Shown here: one piece after another, positions 20,305 to 33,199 of the stretch
How the letters are laid out: each line of letters opens with the position of its first letter
How positions within the stretch are numbered: the first letter of the stretch is position 1
From: Arctopsyche grandis
Taxonomy: Eukaryota; Arthropoda; Insecta; Trichoptera; Hydropsychidae
Direction of reading: 5' to 3'
DNA: 64,000 bases
NCBI RefSeq assembly: GCF_051622035.1
Contig: NC_135367.1
Span: forward strand, 8,902,501-8,966,500
Program-made: the position numbers and the translations under genes
The notes under the pieces: generated by a model
Told to the model about the DNA's origin: nothing
The model's input: only the letters and a program-made list of their open reading frames with translations
Databases searched by the model: none

Positions 20305-23300
20305 TCACAGTTTAGATTTCTCGTTGGATTCCCATTTGACCACGTCTCGCCACCAGTTTGGTCTCGCCAACGCTCCGGGATATGAAAATATGGCAGACTG
20401 CAGATTCTGATATACCTATAATATTATAAAAATCACATTTAATTCATTCATCACTTAAAACTACATTGACTGTATTAAAAATGAAAAATATATACATTTC
20501 CATCACTCTTTCCTAGAACGGAGTTGAGTATGAAGTCTGGCGGAGCCAAAGTATCCACCAGCGTGACGGCTTCCGGCTTCAATGCTTTGCACAAGTTTAT
20601 AATTCCGTCTCTAAGCAACTGCCCGGTTTCTCCGGTAAAGTAACCTCCCTGCAAAATTATCGTTTATTGTCATTGTAATAAGTATAAGTTGGAAATACTA
20701 CGTACATATATGGTAAGTATCTTGAAAATGAACACTTTAATTGAGAAGTAAATATTCAATAGTTGACTTAGAGCAAACTGCATAAGATAGCGTTATGCTA
20801 TAGTCATTTTTTGAAGGTGATCAGCATAATTTTCTTAATTCGTTGGAACTCCTGTATAGCTTGAGATCAGCAAGCATAAAGGTGAAGGCATAGACGTGGT
20901 ACGTAGTAGGTTTGTATATGCAAAAAAAAAAAAACCCGCTAGCATGTTTAATCTATACCGTCGCAATCCTTGGCAAAACTCACCCCTGGAGTGTATTGAT
21001 GTAGGTTTGACAGTGATCGATAACAGTGATTCCCATATTTGAAGAAATGTAAGAGAAACTTACAATGTCATGAAGATACGCCCATCACAGTTGGAAACTA
21101 CGAGCGCATGGCGTACTTTTCAGTGTGTTCTTACCATAAGATTTTTCCTTCAAATGAGGCTAAATCCAGTGAATATGAAAGTCAAGTAATATCTTCAAAA
21201 CGACATTTCTTGGATTGTATGTTGTGAATCCATCAATTTGCGCTTCATCTGTGATAGACATAGAGATGTACTCTCATCTGTGATACAGTTGCATATGAAA
21301 AAAAAAATCGCAGTGTCCTTTCGGGAGCCTGTAGGAACGTATCACAACTCATACGATACTGAATCGAGGTCGATGATCTCATCCATTTCTCCATAAAATA
21401 CAAGTCGCACGATTGCATCATCACGTTCCCGTACGAGCATGCAGAGCCAACAATGCCTGAAATATCTTCGTTCACACAAGGGCAAAGTCACAATTTGACT
21501 CGCTCTACATAAAAAACCTCGAGAAAAAAACTCATACAGCTACGCCCTAAGCAACCTCGAGAGTCAAGCTATGCATTGCATAACCGACTAGGATATAAAC
21601 CAGCACACCTGTTCCAGACGCCAGTGAGCTTCTGGAGTTCAGCTAGCCCACTCCTCTCAAGTCGAGTAACGACCTCTTTCGCTGTACATACAATAATACT
21701 TGTATACTAAACATAAATAAAGATCTACTTAAAAAGTCTAACTGAAACGGTCAAAACATAACCTCTCGTCCTATTAACCTCACCTATTTGAGTGTTTTCA
21801 GTGATATTTTATCCTTGTATTGGCAGATTTGACAGTGATTGATAATGATGATTACCATATTTGAAGAAATGTAAGAGAAACTTGTCGAACTAATAATGAC
21901 ACGAAGATACGCCTCTCACCGCTGGGGTCCACGTACGCGTCCCATACCGCACTTTTGAGTATGTTTTTACCATAAGACAGTCCAAGAATGTGTTGAGGTG
22001 CATCTAATGTCTCGTGGAGTTCATATGAATGACATTATTTTCAAAAAATGACTTATATAATACTATCTTATGTACACATTCAGTTTTGAATTAAAGTTTT
22101 CGTTCATCAAGTCAACAGTTGTCTAATTTTTTCCGCCCTATTACCATGTACAAATTGGCCAAGTGTTTTTCCAGGCTCCAAGCTCCGTGCAAAGAAGCGA
22201 GCTTCATCAATACTTCTCTGCAGTTTCTGTCTTGAACTCCCAACGTGAATTCGTAAAATTTCTCCAGCATGGCGTGCTGCAATTGAATTGATATCATTTC
22301 AAATTAAGATCAATCATAATTCGATGGACAGACAATGAATTATCAATATACAATGTACCTCGACAAATACAGTAGATAACGTCACCGCATGATAAGCTTG
22401 GCTATCGTTTCTAACGCTGAAACTATCCAGTCCTTCTTTAGATAGTCGCTTTGTTTTATCATATGTCAACTTCAACATGTAACATACAAGCCATTTGTAT
22501 GCGCTTAGCAACACTGATATGAAACAATTTAATTAAAAAATAAATTTTCATATATTTTATACAGCTGAAAAATCTTGGATAGTTCTAAGATTACTACATA
22601 TATCCTAATCATTACATAAGAGGATGATTAAATTTAAAGAATTGAACCTGAATCCATATTTTAATGGTACTCTTCGTGTGCATTTCAATGATTGATCATA
22701 CATATATCTAAAACTGGTGGATCACAAGTTCAAAACATAACCTAGTGGTTAGCATATGTGCTTTCAAACATAGTGGTCACAAGTTCGAGTCCCACTGTTT
22801 GTGACTCCAGTGCCAATTTTGCCAATTTACATATCTGATTTTTATTGAAACAGTTCCAACAAATTGGCAACCATTACCCATTTCTCGCAATTTTTGAGTT
22901 TTCAGCATCTCGAATTTCTGCAAATTGATCCATAAATGTTTCGCAAATTTCGAGATTTTCAGCATATCAAAATTTGACGATTTATATTAAAAAATGCTCC
23001 AAAACTGTAAGTTTATCAAAAAAAATTGTCACAATTTATCCATAGATGTGTCTGTGATGCTTTGTTGAAATTATTCTAAACATTTTATATCGATGTTTGT
23101 AATTGGCCAGAAAGACGAATTGGGGTTTACCTGTTAGGCCTTCTTGGTATATAATATGTATGTACAAATAAATTTTACGTATTTTAAAAAGTCGACTGTA
23201 ACATAATGCTATTGATATTAAATTTAATACTTCATGTCTTGGGAAAACTAGTTGAAAACAACATACCTTTAGTATCGACGGCTTCTTGCAACGATGATAT

Positions 23301-26300
23301 TTTATGTTTGGATTTAAGTATCGTATTTATATCGTTGAGGTAGCTTGCCGAGTTATAAGGAGTGTTGATCTTGTTGCCTTTCTCCAAGTTGCTCATGAAT
23401 GAAAGCAGCCAATTGCTCGTCTGTTGTACGAGCAGACTATTTTCCCCTTCGTAAGTGCAGTTTGCGTCGTTTTCATTGCGAATTTTTCCAATTCCAGTAG
23501 CTGGAATGAATACAAACCGTTCACGATACACATTTTCAACACATTCTTAAAAGCAAACATTCGTTTCGGTAATACCTTGGAGATAGCCGTGACCTCCGCA
23601 AGCTTCTCGGCACACTTGAATACCATCTCTGGCCGCCCAAGAACTGATCGGTTTCGATGCCGATGAAAGTGCATGTATTTCCAAACCTTTTGCCGCCTTT
23701 TCGTCCCCTGACATATTACCTATAATCAAATTAGAACGTCATTTTTAAGTACCAAATCCACCGTAGATATATGATATATCAGTCATACCTATGACACTAT
23801 CGGTTGCGAACGAGGCATAAACTTCTGCAAACCAAATATGGAATACTCGATATATGTACGAAGCGGCGATGTACGGAATCAGCCGGAATTGCTGAAAAGG
23901 TATGCACGTTAAGTTTTCGTTTAATTTAGATTAATTGATTTGTTTCTTAGACTAACTTGCTGTTGGTATTCGATTACGGCGAATTCTTCACTCGAATTCT
24001 CGGGACCGAACTGCTTTCGGACCGCTGAATAGCGGGTAGCTATCGTGATGGCTTTCTGAAGGTTGGTGGCGGCCATACCTGTAATTTGTACTCTGCCTCC
24101 TGACAATGCACCAAGAGATGCTCCAAACCGCTTGTTTGGATCGCGGATTGGGCTGACGTATTTGCCGTCTTCGTCGACATCTCCCAACTTATTCAACAGC
24201 GCATCCTTAGACACTCGGTATGAATTGAACATCATGAATCTGAAATTCATAGAGAAAAGTTTAAATATATTCACACAATAGACTACGAATCCGACTAATG
24301 AATCTTTAGTGTACAATTTTCAAACACATAGTTTATTATATGCATATTGGGTATAATAAAATATTTAGCTGCAGTGTAGAGACCAATAGAGAGGTTGAAG
24401 TTGCAGCCAAATACCCTACTAGCGAGATCTTATGGTTATTAAAACACAGATCGACAATCTCCTGTTAGAATTTTCCGATTTTTTTAGCTTAATCGTTGTG
24501 ATGGATCCAATAAATTGGTATCTTCCGCCTCAGTTTCTCGCAAATTCAAGTTATTGGTCTCTGGAATTTGTAGAATCTTATAGAAATATGCTACCTACAT
24601 AATATATTTCTCGCAAATTTGCGGTGTATCAAAAACATTTTGTTGATTATCCATAGATGTCTATTGTATTCTATGTACTGTTATGTTTGAAAAATCGTTA
24701 GTACTTTTTTACAAAAGTAATTTAACAATTTATGTCTTCTTGGGGTAATTTCTGTTATAGCACACATCATCAGCATACTGTCAGAAAACTTTTAAGTCAA
24801 AAATCCTTGTTTTGAGAAAGTATATTTTTTCGAAAATCGGGAAGTTTGAAGCTCTCTATTTTTTTTTAATAAATAAATTAATAATTTATAAAAAATAATT
24901 TATATACATTGGCCAGCAGCATGGTTTAGTGGTTGCGTTGATACTAAGCAATGAGAGGTCGCCAGGTTCGATCCCGTGAGCTGACCGCGATTGAAAAGAA
25001 TTTATTCTGAGTATAATCTTTAATGTTGAATATATTATTTAGAATTTATTCAGAGTATTATCTTTAACTTGGATATTTGTGATTCCAAATCGATCTTTTC
25101 CTATCAGAGTCTGCCAATTTATCTGATTTCATTGTTGAAGCAGTTCCTCCATCAAATTGGCAAAAATCATCCGATCCACTATGTCACCACTATTTGAATA
25201 TGATTTCAAAAAAATATTATCTATAACATAGATGTCCCGCTAATTTTCTTATATATTGTATTTGTATTATGCTTATATGTCTGGTCACAGTGACGCGTTA
25301 GAGTATTCTGTAATGTCATTGTGTCTAATAAGTAAATAAATAAATACCCATTGTCAAGTCCATTAGCACCAATTTTTTCGCCAATGTCTCCGACGATGAC
25401 TCCGGGGAAAGGTCGCAATGATTTCGAACACCTTACCGGAATGATGAACGGATGCAGTCCTTGGTCTTTGCCGTCTGAGGTGATCAACTTGGCGTAGACA
25501 ACGGCGTGAGTGGCCGATTGACCTGTCGAGGATAAAACATTACATTTTCTTCAAAAGTGTCAACACCAACGCAGTTGCACGAACGGGAAAGCACATTAGA
25601 ACTAACCCAAATTTCCGACCCAGCATTTGGCGGCTTCGAAATTGGGCGAATTCATCACGAATTGTTTATTTTTCACGTCGTACGTGGCCGTCGTCTTCAT
25701 TCCCTTCGCGTTCGATCCATGAGCCACCTCGGTGAGTGCGAAACATCCTATGATCTCTTCGTTCTCCGACTGCTCGACATATTTGTAGTGTTTGTCGGTG
25801 CCCAAGTTTCGAATCACGTTTGCAAACATCGAATACGACAGACTGAACTTTATGGCAGAGTCGATATCGTACGTAAAGAGAGCTTCGCACCAAGCTGATA
25901 ACATTTTGGGATTTGCCAATATCTAAAAATAATTTTAAATATATACATATGTATTATATATAAAACTCGGCATCATCAAAACGATTTAATTATTATATAT
26001 CTGTTAAACTGTTTTAATTATTTAATTGCCACAATTATTACATTGTTGTAAATATATATTCTTTGACCTTAACAATGAGTCATTATAAACCCGTCACGAG
26101 CTAGCTTTGAAATATAAATATGATATAATCATACCCTTTCCATCGGCACCATACATCCAAAGGTCTTCATTGCTTTCATCCTCTTGAGAGCCAAGTGTCG
26201 TTGTTCGTCGAAACTCAAAGTGGACGGAGACATGTGAAACAGTTTTTCGCTTTCAAAGAACGACCATATATCATGCTGCAAGAATTTCACAAAAAAAAAA

Positions 26301-27136
26301 TCAATAAGAATCATTTTATAAAAATATCACATCCTTAGAATAGAATCAGAATAGAATTAATTATAACAGAATACTCCAGTAAGTAGCGTAGTGTAAATTT
26401 GGTACCCCCCCTTTTTTAAAATCATATTTGTTAAGTAATAAAATTTTCTAAGAAACAAACACATAATACATTGTACATATTTTGTGGCAAACCTAAATAT
26501 GTAAAAAAAATAAACCTGTCTATTACGATGATTTTTCACCATCGTACTGTCGGAATTGATTTAAATATCTATCGTTGACCAAACCGCGAAGAATGTAGGA
26601 TATAATATAATATGTTGTCAGAACAAAGAGCGAAGTGCAATATATGTAGAAGAGCCTTGTAATAAAAAATAAATATCAATGAAGGAGATCACGTCGTGAC
26701 TACTGACGACGATACATACACATGCTCATTTGTACGCTGAGTGGGCAAGTGTGCGGGGATGGAATGGGGGGGGATGCAAATTGACCGCAAGGACTATGTA
26801 TGCTGAAACCGCTAGCGACAATAGCCTCGGATGTGGTTCACGTATCAATTCCTTTCTAAAATCACCGGTTGAAATATCAACGGGCACAACACTAGCGTGA
26901 AAATAGGAACAAAACTGCATAAATATCTCAAATCAGGCAAATCATTGTACTTAAAGGATAATAAACAATTATAAAAATATTCTTACAATATAGCGTAAGC
27001 TTTCTTCATCATATATGGACAGCTTCATCAGTCTCCAATCGAATGATGCTTGCTGACGCCAAGGTGTCAACGGACCTACGGGGAAATCTGGAAGTATGTC
27101 CATCATTTTTCTACTATCTGCAGTTGTTGCAGCCAT
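20305..27136 (-). CDS. ACOX3: Peroxisomal acyl-CoA oxidase, ACOX3 type
   Basis: Twelve exons join in frame: 27136-26987, 26275-26135, 25922-25607, 25522-25348, 24239-23957, 23891-23789, 23719-23576, 23500-23267, 22513-22359, 22276-22145, 20648-20496 and 20415-20305, giving 698 residues (human ACOX3 has 700). It starts [20 protein letters not shown] and ends SKL, the type 1 peroxisomal targeting signal. Key stretches are [17 protein letters not shown] (FAD-binding part), [35 protein letters not shown] and NCTYEGEN, with Glu455 the likely catalytic base. [20 protein letters not shown] and KWLVCYML fit ACOX3, which oxidises branched-chain acyl-CoA to the 2-enoyl-CoA with release of hydrogen peroxide. 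The ATG directly follows TTTCAGA, so a 5' UTR intron is possible. Introns 1, 4, 8 and 10 hold repeats. No frameshift or missing exon was seen. Confidence 0.93.
21001..22050. repeat. Direct repeats around an LTR-like segment in an intron
   Basis: About 21001-21230 and 21824-22050, both in intron 10 of the oxidase gene, are diverged direct copies; both hold CATATTTGAAGAAATGTAAG and a TACGCC-CA-G-TGG segment. Between them, about 21480-21780 has GGATATAAACCAGCACACC, a CCAGTGAGCTTCTGGAG motif and AATAAAGATC, the order of TATA box, start and poly(A) signal in an LTR, but I found no matching ends or duplication. Confidence 0.4.
22735..23185 (+). mobile_element. tRNA-derived SINE, near full-length
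   Basis: In intron 8 of the oxidase gene. The head has A-box-like CTAGTGGTTAGCATATGTG and B-box AAGTTCGAGTCCC, then GTGACTCCAGTGCC, the body TTGCCAATTTACATATCTG, GAAACAGTTCCAAC, CCATAGATGTGTC and the 3' part GGCCAGAAAGACGAATTGGG with CCTGTTAGGCCTTCTTGG, ending in TATAATATGTA and ACAAATAAA. It is the best reference copy for this family in the window. Confidence 0.75.
24905..25345 (+). mobile_element. tRNA-derived SINE copy
   Basis: In intron 4 of the oxidase gene. The head reads TTTAGTGGTTGCGTTGATAC and AGGTTCGATCCC, followed by the shared body TCTGCCAATTTATCTGATT, GAAGCAGTTCCTCC and CATAGATGTCCC, and an A-rich AAGTAAATAAATAAA end. A second, headless fragment of similar sequence lies at about 24480-24680. 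Confidence 0.65.
26700..26895 (+). mobile_element. Helitron-like 3' end in an intron
   Basis: Intron 1 of the oxidase gene contains GGTTGAAATATCAACGGG, a short hairpin, followed by CACAACACTAG. The same hairpin plus CACAACACTAR end occurs at 53836-53859 and, on the other strand, at 41589-41625. A 3' hairpin about ten bases before CTRR is the Helitron ending. The left boundary is uncertain. Confidence 0.5.
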
Positions 27137-28137
27137 TCTGAAACACAGGTGTATCTTTCCAGTTGTAGAAATGGTAAGCGGTGTTAGAGATGTTGTCCGA
27201 CTAGTAACTCCAAGCAGTATCGTCGATTGACTGACTGGTAGTAGTACAGCCAGTGTTTTTCATTTGTAAATCATATGACAAGATCACTTGGATCAATCTT
27301 AATTGTCAGTGGGAAAAAAAAGGTAATCTCTGAGATATGAGATATTTTGGTGGTAGGATTTATATTTTTAAGTGATTTCGGTATGATAAGCGATTTTGTA
27401 CACGATTGAAATATGTAATAGATTTTTGTACATTGACCCGAATTTAACGATTCAAGGCAAAAGGTCAATCTTATACATATTCACGGGGTAATATAATTCG
27501 AGCAATGACTTTCAATTTTTTTATGTATAATTGTGAAGTTATTGATGTATTTCAACTGTTAATTGAATCGTTGAATGTGACTTTGATTCATGGAGTAGGT
27601 CTAAATTACTGTTTGAATCAAATTAAATTGGAATTTGCACAATATCAGTTGTTTTTGAAAACTTTTATAATTAAATAAAAGTATTATCTTGTTTTAATTG
27701 AGCTTGTTAAGTTCTTTGTTTAGGTGTTGAATATTTATATTTGTTCTGATAAAAGTTCTCAGATATGGTTCGAAATGTTATGCTCGAATTTTTGTAGAAT
27801 TAAATAAAAAAAAAAACAACAAAGTATTGAAAAAACGATGAAAAATGTATTTTGAATAAAATAAGTTTATTAAGAATAAATTATGTAAATTTGGTATTTG
27901 CAGTTTTTGAAAAAATATTTGAATGATTTTTATTTATTTAGGCTTGTATTTTACTGGCGAGTATTTTAGTTTATTTTTGATAGTATTTAAATATGAAAGG
28001 TCAGTATTTATATTAAATGGTCAGTATTTATATTAAATGGTCAGTATTTGTATTAACGACCAGTATCCATCGTTCAGTGTAGAAGCGGTCAGTATAAATA
28101 AAAAAAGGACAGTAGTTATATCAAATGGTCAGTATTT
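27137..28137. other. Upstream of ACOX3; AT-rich, GGTCAGTATT repeats at right
   Basis: About 27140-27250 is likely promoter or 5' UTR of the oxidase gene. From 27990 to 28137 the motif GGTCAGTATTTATATTAAAT recurs at least three times, with variants; similar pieces sit at 30215-30440 beyond the LINE and inside the hAT element at 16446 and 16757. The LINE has therefore probably inserted into a copy of this older repeat. Confidence 0.45.
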
Positions 28138-30190
28138 TTATTTTATTTATTTTATTTTAAAAAAAATCAATACCACAGAGACTTGACAGGTTGCCCCAAA
28201 GCGTCAATGTGATTATAATACAAATAATAAAAATCATAAAAATTATAAAAAAAAACATCATAAAAAATAATAAAAATCATAAATAAAAAAACATCATAAA
28301 AAAAATAATAAAAATCAAGTAAAAAATATGTACACAAAATAAAAACAAAGAAATAAGATTGAAAAATTTATATCGTGCTATTTAGGATGTGTTCCACCAA
28401 CTCAACATAACTGGCATCGAATATGTCCAAGTAATGTGCTAGTAAGTTAAGGAGTCGAACAGCTCTCGAGAGGGGGGAGTTCATGAGCACGTTTGATTTA
28501 GCCCTAATTGGCAAAAATTTATCATGTTTTCTTAAAACTCTATGATTTTCCGGGGCCCAGAATTTTAGTTTCTCCAGGATAGCGGGATTGTGAATCTCTC
28601 CTCTAAGTAATTTTACGAAATGTTTCCCAAGAAATAAATCTCTTCTCTTTGCCAGGGAGTTGAAACCCAAAGATCCCAAGACAAAGGCACTAGGGAACAG
28701 ATATGGATAAAATCCAAATGTCTTCAGATATAAAAATCTAAGGAATTTCCTTTGGACTCGTTCCAACATTAGAGAGTAACGAAGTTGATAGGGAGACCAT
28801 ATAATGGAGCCAAACTCGAGCACACTGCGAACTAATGTACAATATAAGAGACGAATTGCAGTGAGCCCTAGTTCGGACGAATTACGGATTACGAATCCAA
28901 GGATTTTTGTTGCCCTATCACAGATATTCTCAATGTGAATGTTGAAACTCCAACTATTTTCGAAGACTATTCCCAGATCAGATATAAATAATTCTCTCTG
29001 AAGAAGAGAATCATGAAATTTATACGGATATTTAATAGGAGAACGAGAACGAGAGTAAGAAATGATCCGACACTTTAGGATATTGAAGGGAAGTTTATTA
29101 ACATTAGCCCATTCATAAATAGAATTCAAATCCTCTTGTAAATAAAGAGCGTCAGGTAAATCAATTATTCTCTTATAGATTTTCAAGTCATCCGCATATA
29201 ATAAAAATTTAGAATGGTGAATAGAAGATTGAATGTCGTTGATAAATATTAGGAATAATAAAGGGCCAAGATTTGATCCTTGGGGAATCCCAGTAGTGGC
29301 AACATACTCATAAGAAAAGCAACTCCCAAATTTAACGAATTGACGTCGATCCTGTAAATAAGAAATAAAAAGACTAACAAGATTATTAGTAAATCCAATA
29401 AAACTTAATTTACTAACTAAAATTTTATGATCAACTTTATCAAACGCCTTCTCAAAATCAGTATATATTACATCCATTTGATAATTACAATCCAAAGTGC
29501 TGGTTATGTCACTAGAGAAACATAGCAAATTGGTAATAGCTGATTTGGCCGGACGAAAGCCATGCTGCTGATCAATGAGCGTATTTTGAAAGTGATTAAA
29601 AATGTATCTGTGTAATATTACCTCAAACATTTTGGCTGGCGCTGACAAGATAGTAATTGGTCTGTAGTTCCTTACACAAGATTTATCGTCCTTCTTATGA
29701 ATAGGAGTTACTTTAGAGCATTTCCATAAATTGGGGAATGAAGAGTTCTTTAGAATTAAGTTAAAAATGAATTTTAAAGGTTCTAAGAGACTAACCTCAC
29801 ATCCTTTTAGGATGTAATTAGGGATGGAGTCAGGACCGGAAGAATAAATATTTTTAACTTTAGAAAGCCATATTTCAAATCGGAAGAGTCAAGATGATTA
29901 ATCGCTAAAGTGGGGAAAGTAAATTCCGAGTCATTGGTAGGTTCCGTGGAATCAATAGAATTATTGAAAACTGATTTAAAAAAATCGGCAAATCCATTAG
30001 CAATGTTTTGATCACCCTCTAACAATCCAGAATCATTGTACATAATAGTCGACTTTACACGATTTACACGTTTAGAATTGATGAAGTTCCAGAATTTCTT
30101 AGGGTTTTTAACTATGGAACTTTCAAAATCAGCTACATAAACATTATATGCATTATTAATTAATTTCTTAATTAATTTCTTATTTAAACA
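28138..30190 (-). mobile_element. 5'-truncated non-LTR retrotransposon (CR1/Jockey-like)
   Basis: About 2 kb on the minus strand: a linker region, a reverse transcriptase and a 3' end that runs through AT-rich simple repeats into an A-rich tail (AAAATAAAATAAATAAAATA at about 28160-28138). The endonuclease that should precede the linker is missing, so the copy is truncated at its 5' end, as usual for LINEs. GGTCAGTATT-type repeats lie on both sides. I cannot separate CR1 from Jockey-group clades without a tree. Confidence 0.8.
28368..30180 (-). pseudogene. LINE reverse transcriptase, frameshifted
   Basis: The longest open part (28368-29648, 426 residues from an arbitrary Met) has IYTDFEKAFDKVDH (motif A), TTGIPQGSNLGPLLFLIF (motif B) and LLYADDLKIY, the catalytic YADD motif C at residues 151-154, then thumb sequence such as SSELGLTAIRLLYCTLVRS. 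The same frame continues upstream past GPDSIPNYILKG. Near 29880 the frame shifts: the preceding linker part (NPKKFWNFINSKR, ANGFADFFKSVFNNS) is in another frame, with the 5' end near 30180. The catalytic core is intact but the protein as a whole is broken. It lacks the endonuclease domain. Confidence 0.85.
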
Positions 30191-31890
30191 TAAATGGCCA
30201 ATATTAATGTTAAATGGTAAGTTTTATTTTGACCAATGGTCAGTGTTACTTTTTGATTGGTATCAAAACAAGATGGGTGCGATCTTGATAGATAGTTCCA
30301 TCCAACAGGCATTGCTATTTGTTCTGGCGAATGCACGTCAGATTTGTATAATGTCTATTTGTTATTTATACTGATATTTAATAATATAATACTGACCATT
30401 TTGTAATAAAATACTGGTCGAAATCTGATTTATATACTTACCGAAATTGATTAAAATACTCGACATTTAATTTGTTGTCTTTTATTTATCATTTAGCTGT
30501 TTTACTGTTTCTATAATTTTTTTTTTAAAAAAGGAGACAAAATTAAAAAAAAAATTTAAGTCGCGTTAGTAGAAGAATTTTTAGTTTTTTTTAATAAATG
30601 AGTTCGTTTTATTGCACCAAACATTTAAAAAAAAATTGTATAATATTTAAATTTGTAAATTGTTTTTATAGAAATTTTTTATTGATTTTTAAGAAAAATA
30701 TAATTTATTATTTTTTATTCATTTCTTTGATTCTATAAGTTTAAAATTACACGAACATAAATTAAATCATTTTTTTAAAACAGTGAAGATGAATTAGTTG
30801 ATCCTTAGCAAGTCTCATTACGGAATATACATTATGGAAAAATGGTAATTGGATTATTAGTCACTTCACGATCGCCCAAAAGACAATTTTTGCCAAGAAA
30901 ATCGTGAATACGGAATATTTAGCACTCGAGTTCTAGTTAGTATAATAGTTATTGTTAGTATGATGGACTTTTCACCTGCCAGATGTTCCGTTATATAGAT
31001 TTTAGTGACTTTTGGGCGAGCGCTTTGTGACCAATAATCACCGAACCGGAAAAATATATGCATTTGCATATATTTTTAACCTTCAAAAAAATCTATAAAA
31101 TACCTTCACGATCACTGATTCCGAAATTAAATAATGTATGTAGATAACGAACGTAAAAACACAATGAACTGATTAAAAACATTTAATTGGACAACAAAGT
31201 ACCATTGTGCAAAGTTTCGCAAGTTGTCGAGATAATTACGCGAGTGGGAGAATACGCAATGAGTGGGTCAAATAAAGTGGTAAAGATTAAAAGGTAAAGG
31301 GGTAACCTGATGAGGGGTCTCGGGACGTGGGGGCTCCACGCGAGGAGTCTCCGAGTTGAGAGAGATAAAAGAGGCCTCAACACGGATACTCGCATGTGGG
31401 GTCAAAATCGACCAACCACTGACAAACCGATTGCACGACTGACGTTTGTAAACACATGATTGGAAAGGTCCACGACCGCTGTTATGGTGTGTACGTTCGG
31501 AGAGGTTGTTTTTGCAGTCTGCACAATTTGCGTTTGTCGACGCAAGATGTCGGTATGTGATGCGCGTTATCACCGCAGGTATATATTTTCATTGTCAAAT
31601 TGTAACTGGTCGTAACACGATTCGATTCGAGTATTATCTGTATATTTTATTTGTTATTTGAAATCGGTTTTGATGATTATTTTAAGTCTAACGATGCAGT
31701 GTTTTAGTATTAATCTGATATTGTTGTAAAATGTTTGTTTCCAGCTTCAAGAGTGCTGTCTATAAAAGGGTTTTTCATTTTTCGAGAATTTATTAGTTTT
31801 GCTGGTAAGTTTTAGTGTATTCTAAAATCGACGCATAACTTTTTTTTTGTTTCTTTGATTATGTGACTTTCATAGAGAATGAAGACTTAA
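30191..31890. other. Intergenic; AT-rich with one GC-richer block
   Basis: The left part (30215-30440) has GGTCAGT-type repeat pieces and 30480-30800 is low-complexity A/T. About 31190-31600 is clearly richer in G and C and not repeated in the window, ending near GCGCGTTATCACCGCAGGTA. It could be a promoter or UTR exon, but no splice chain or reading frame supports a gene. Confidence 0.35.
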
Positions 31891-32411
31891 GAGGGCTGGA
31901 CAGCAGCGCCTTGTCCATACAAACGTACTATACTTCTCCCTACCTCAATTATGGCACTAGAGACATTATTTTTTAATATGCTATGGATATCCACCATTGG
32001 GGTGCATCTATCGTTTTATTTTTTTGATTAATTATTTTTTATAGGAGCTAGGAGCCGCCAAACATATATAAAATCGCCTCTTTTTTACACCCAAGAAAAG
32101 AGTCTAGCGTGGTTATTTAAAGGTCGATTTTAAAAAAAATACGCCAATAGATGCACAGAAAATATCTTTCTCATACCGATGATGAAATTTTTTTAAAAAT
32201 TGGTCCAGTTTTGGAGGAGAAAATAGTAAAATACGAAACCTCGATTTTGTCAATTTAAAACACGTTTTATCTGGTTGAAGCGCAACTGTCGCATTCACTC
32301 AATATATATATTGATATATATTATCGCATTCACTCAATATATACCTACACTCAATATATATATCGAAGAAAGGATCGGTAACAAAATTAAGGTTTCGGGT
32401 GTACAGCCCTC
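31891..32411 (+). mobile_element. TTAA-flanked MITE, copy 1
   Basis: The ends are GAGGGCTGGACA on the left and, on the other strand, GAGGGCTGTACA on the right, both bordered by TTAA (31887-31890 and 32412-32415). The target duplication suggests a piggyBac-type MITE. It matches the element at 34685-35304 in reverse orientation almost throughout, sharing GGAGCTAGGAGCCGCCAAAC and GCCTCTTTTTTACACCC. It has no coding sequence. Confidence 0.8.
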
Positions 32412-32734
32412 TTAACACTCCGTTTTTTTTGCCATTATTAAACGTATATACACGGTGTAATTTTATTTTTTATAGTGACACTATAATAATCGGTATTAGG
32501 AATTCTTATCGATTTTTGAATAATAGACTCATGTTTTTTCTTTTTACTTTAATAATATATACTTTCTTTCAACCTAAATATAATTAATTTTAAATAAAAT
32601 AATCATTTTATCTTATTTATAAATATTTTGTGTCAAATTCAAATTCAAATAATTGAATTGGACCAAAATATTTGTAAATGATAAAAATTGCTTAAAGATT
32701 ATATTGTGGTTGCAAATTTATCTTCAAAACTTTA

Positions 32735-33000
32735 ACAGACATTTTTCAAATGCAAAATTAGCTTAATAATTTTTAATTTAAATTTATATTTACCATTGTG
32801 CGTGCCATTACGGGTTACCTTAAAACCTGTGGTATTAAACTTGTACATATATAAATTTGAAATCATATTTAAATGGTGGTGACAAATAGTAGAATGGTTT
32901 TGCCAATTTGATGAGGAACCGTCACAAATATCCAAGTCTGACCAGAGCACTGGAGAAATACTCCGAATAAATTCTTTTCAATCGAGGTTAACCTAAGGCT
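32735..33000 (-). mobile_element. SINE fragment
   Basis: Read on the minus strand, this has TGATTCCGAATTCGAGCC, AATTTATTCGGAGTATT, CAGACTTGGATATTTGTG and a TTCCTCATCAAATTGGC segment, matching parts of the SINE copies at 24905 and 59925. The head is poorly preserved. Confidence 0.5.
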
Positions 33001-33199
33001 CGAATTCGGAATCATACCTTATCTGAATCAAAAACGTTTTTTCTCTATTATGCTATTATACACTAACATTAAAATAAAATAATACGTACATAAATACTAA
33101 CAAAAAATAAATTATTTGTAAAATAGAAAATTATCACTGGAACAATAGCTATTAGAATAGACAAAATATGTACATATTTATTAATTTATTCCATAGAAC

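Noticed and set aside
24920-24985. tRNA-like A and B boxes here and at similar sites
   Set aside because: They are SINE heads; no cloverleaf with acceptor and anticodon stems can be closed.
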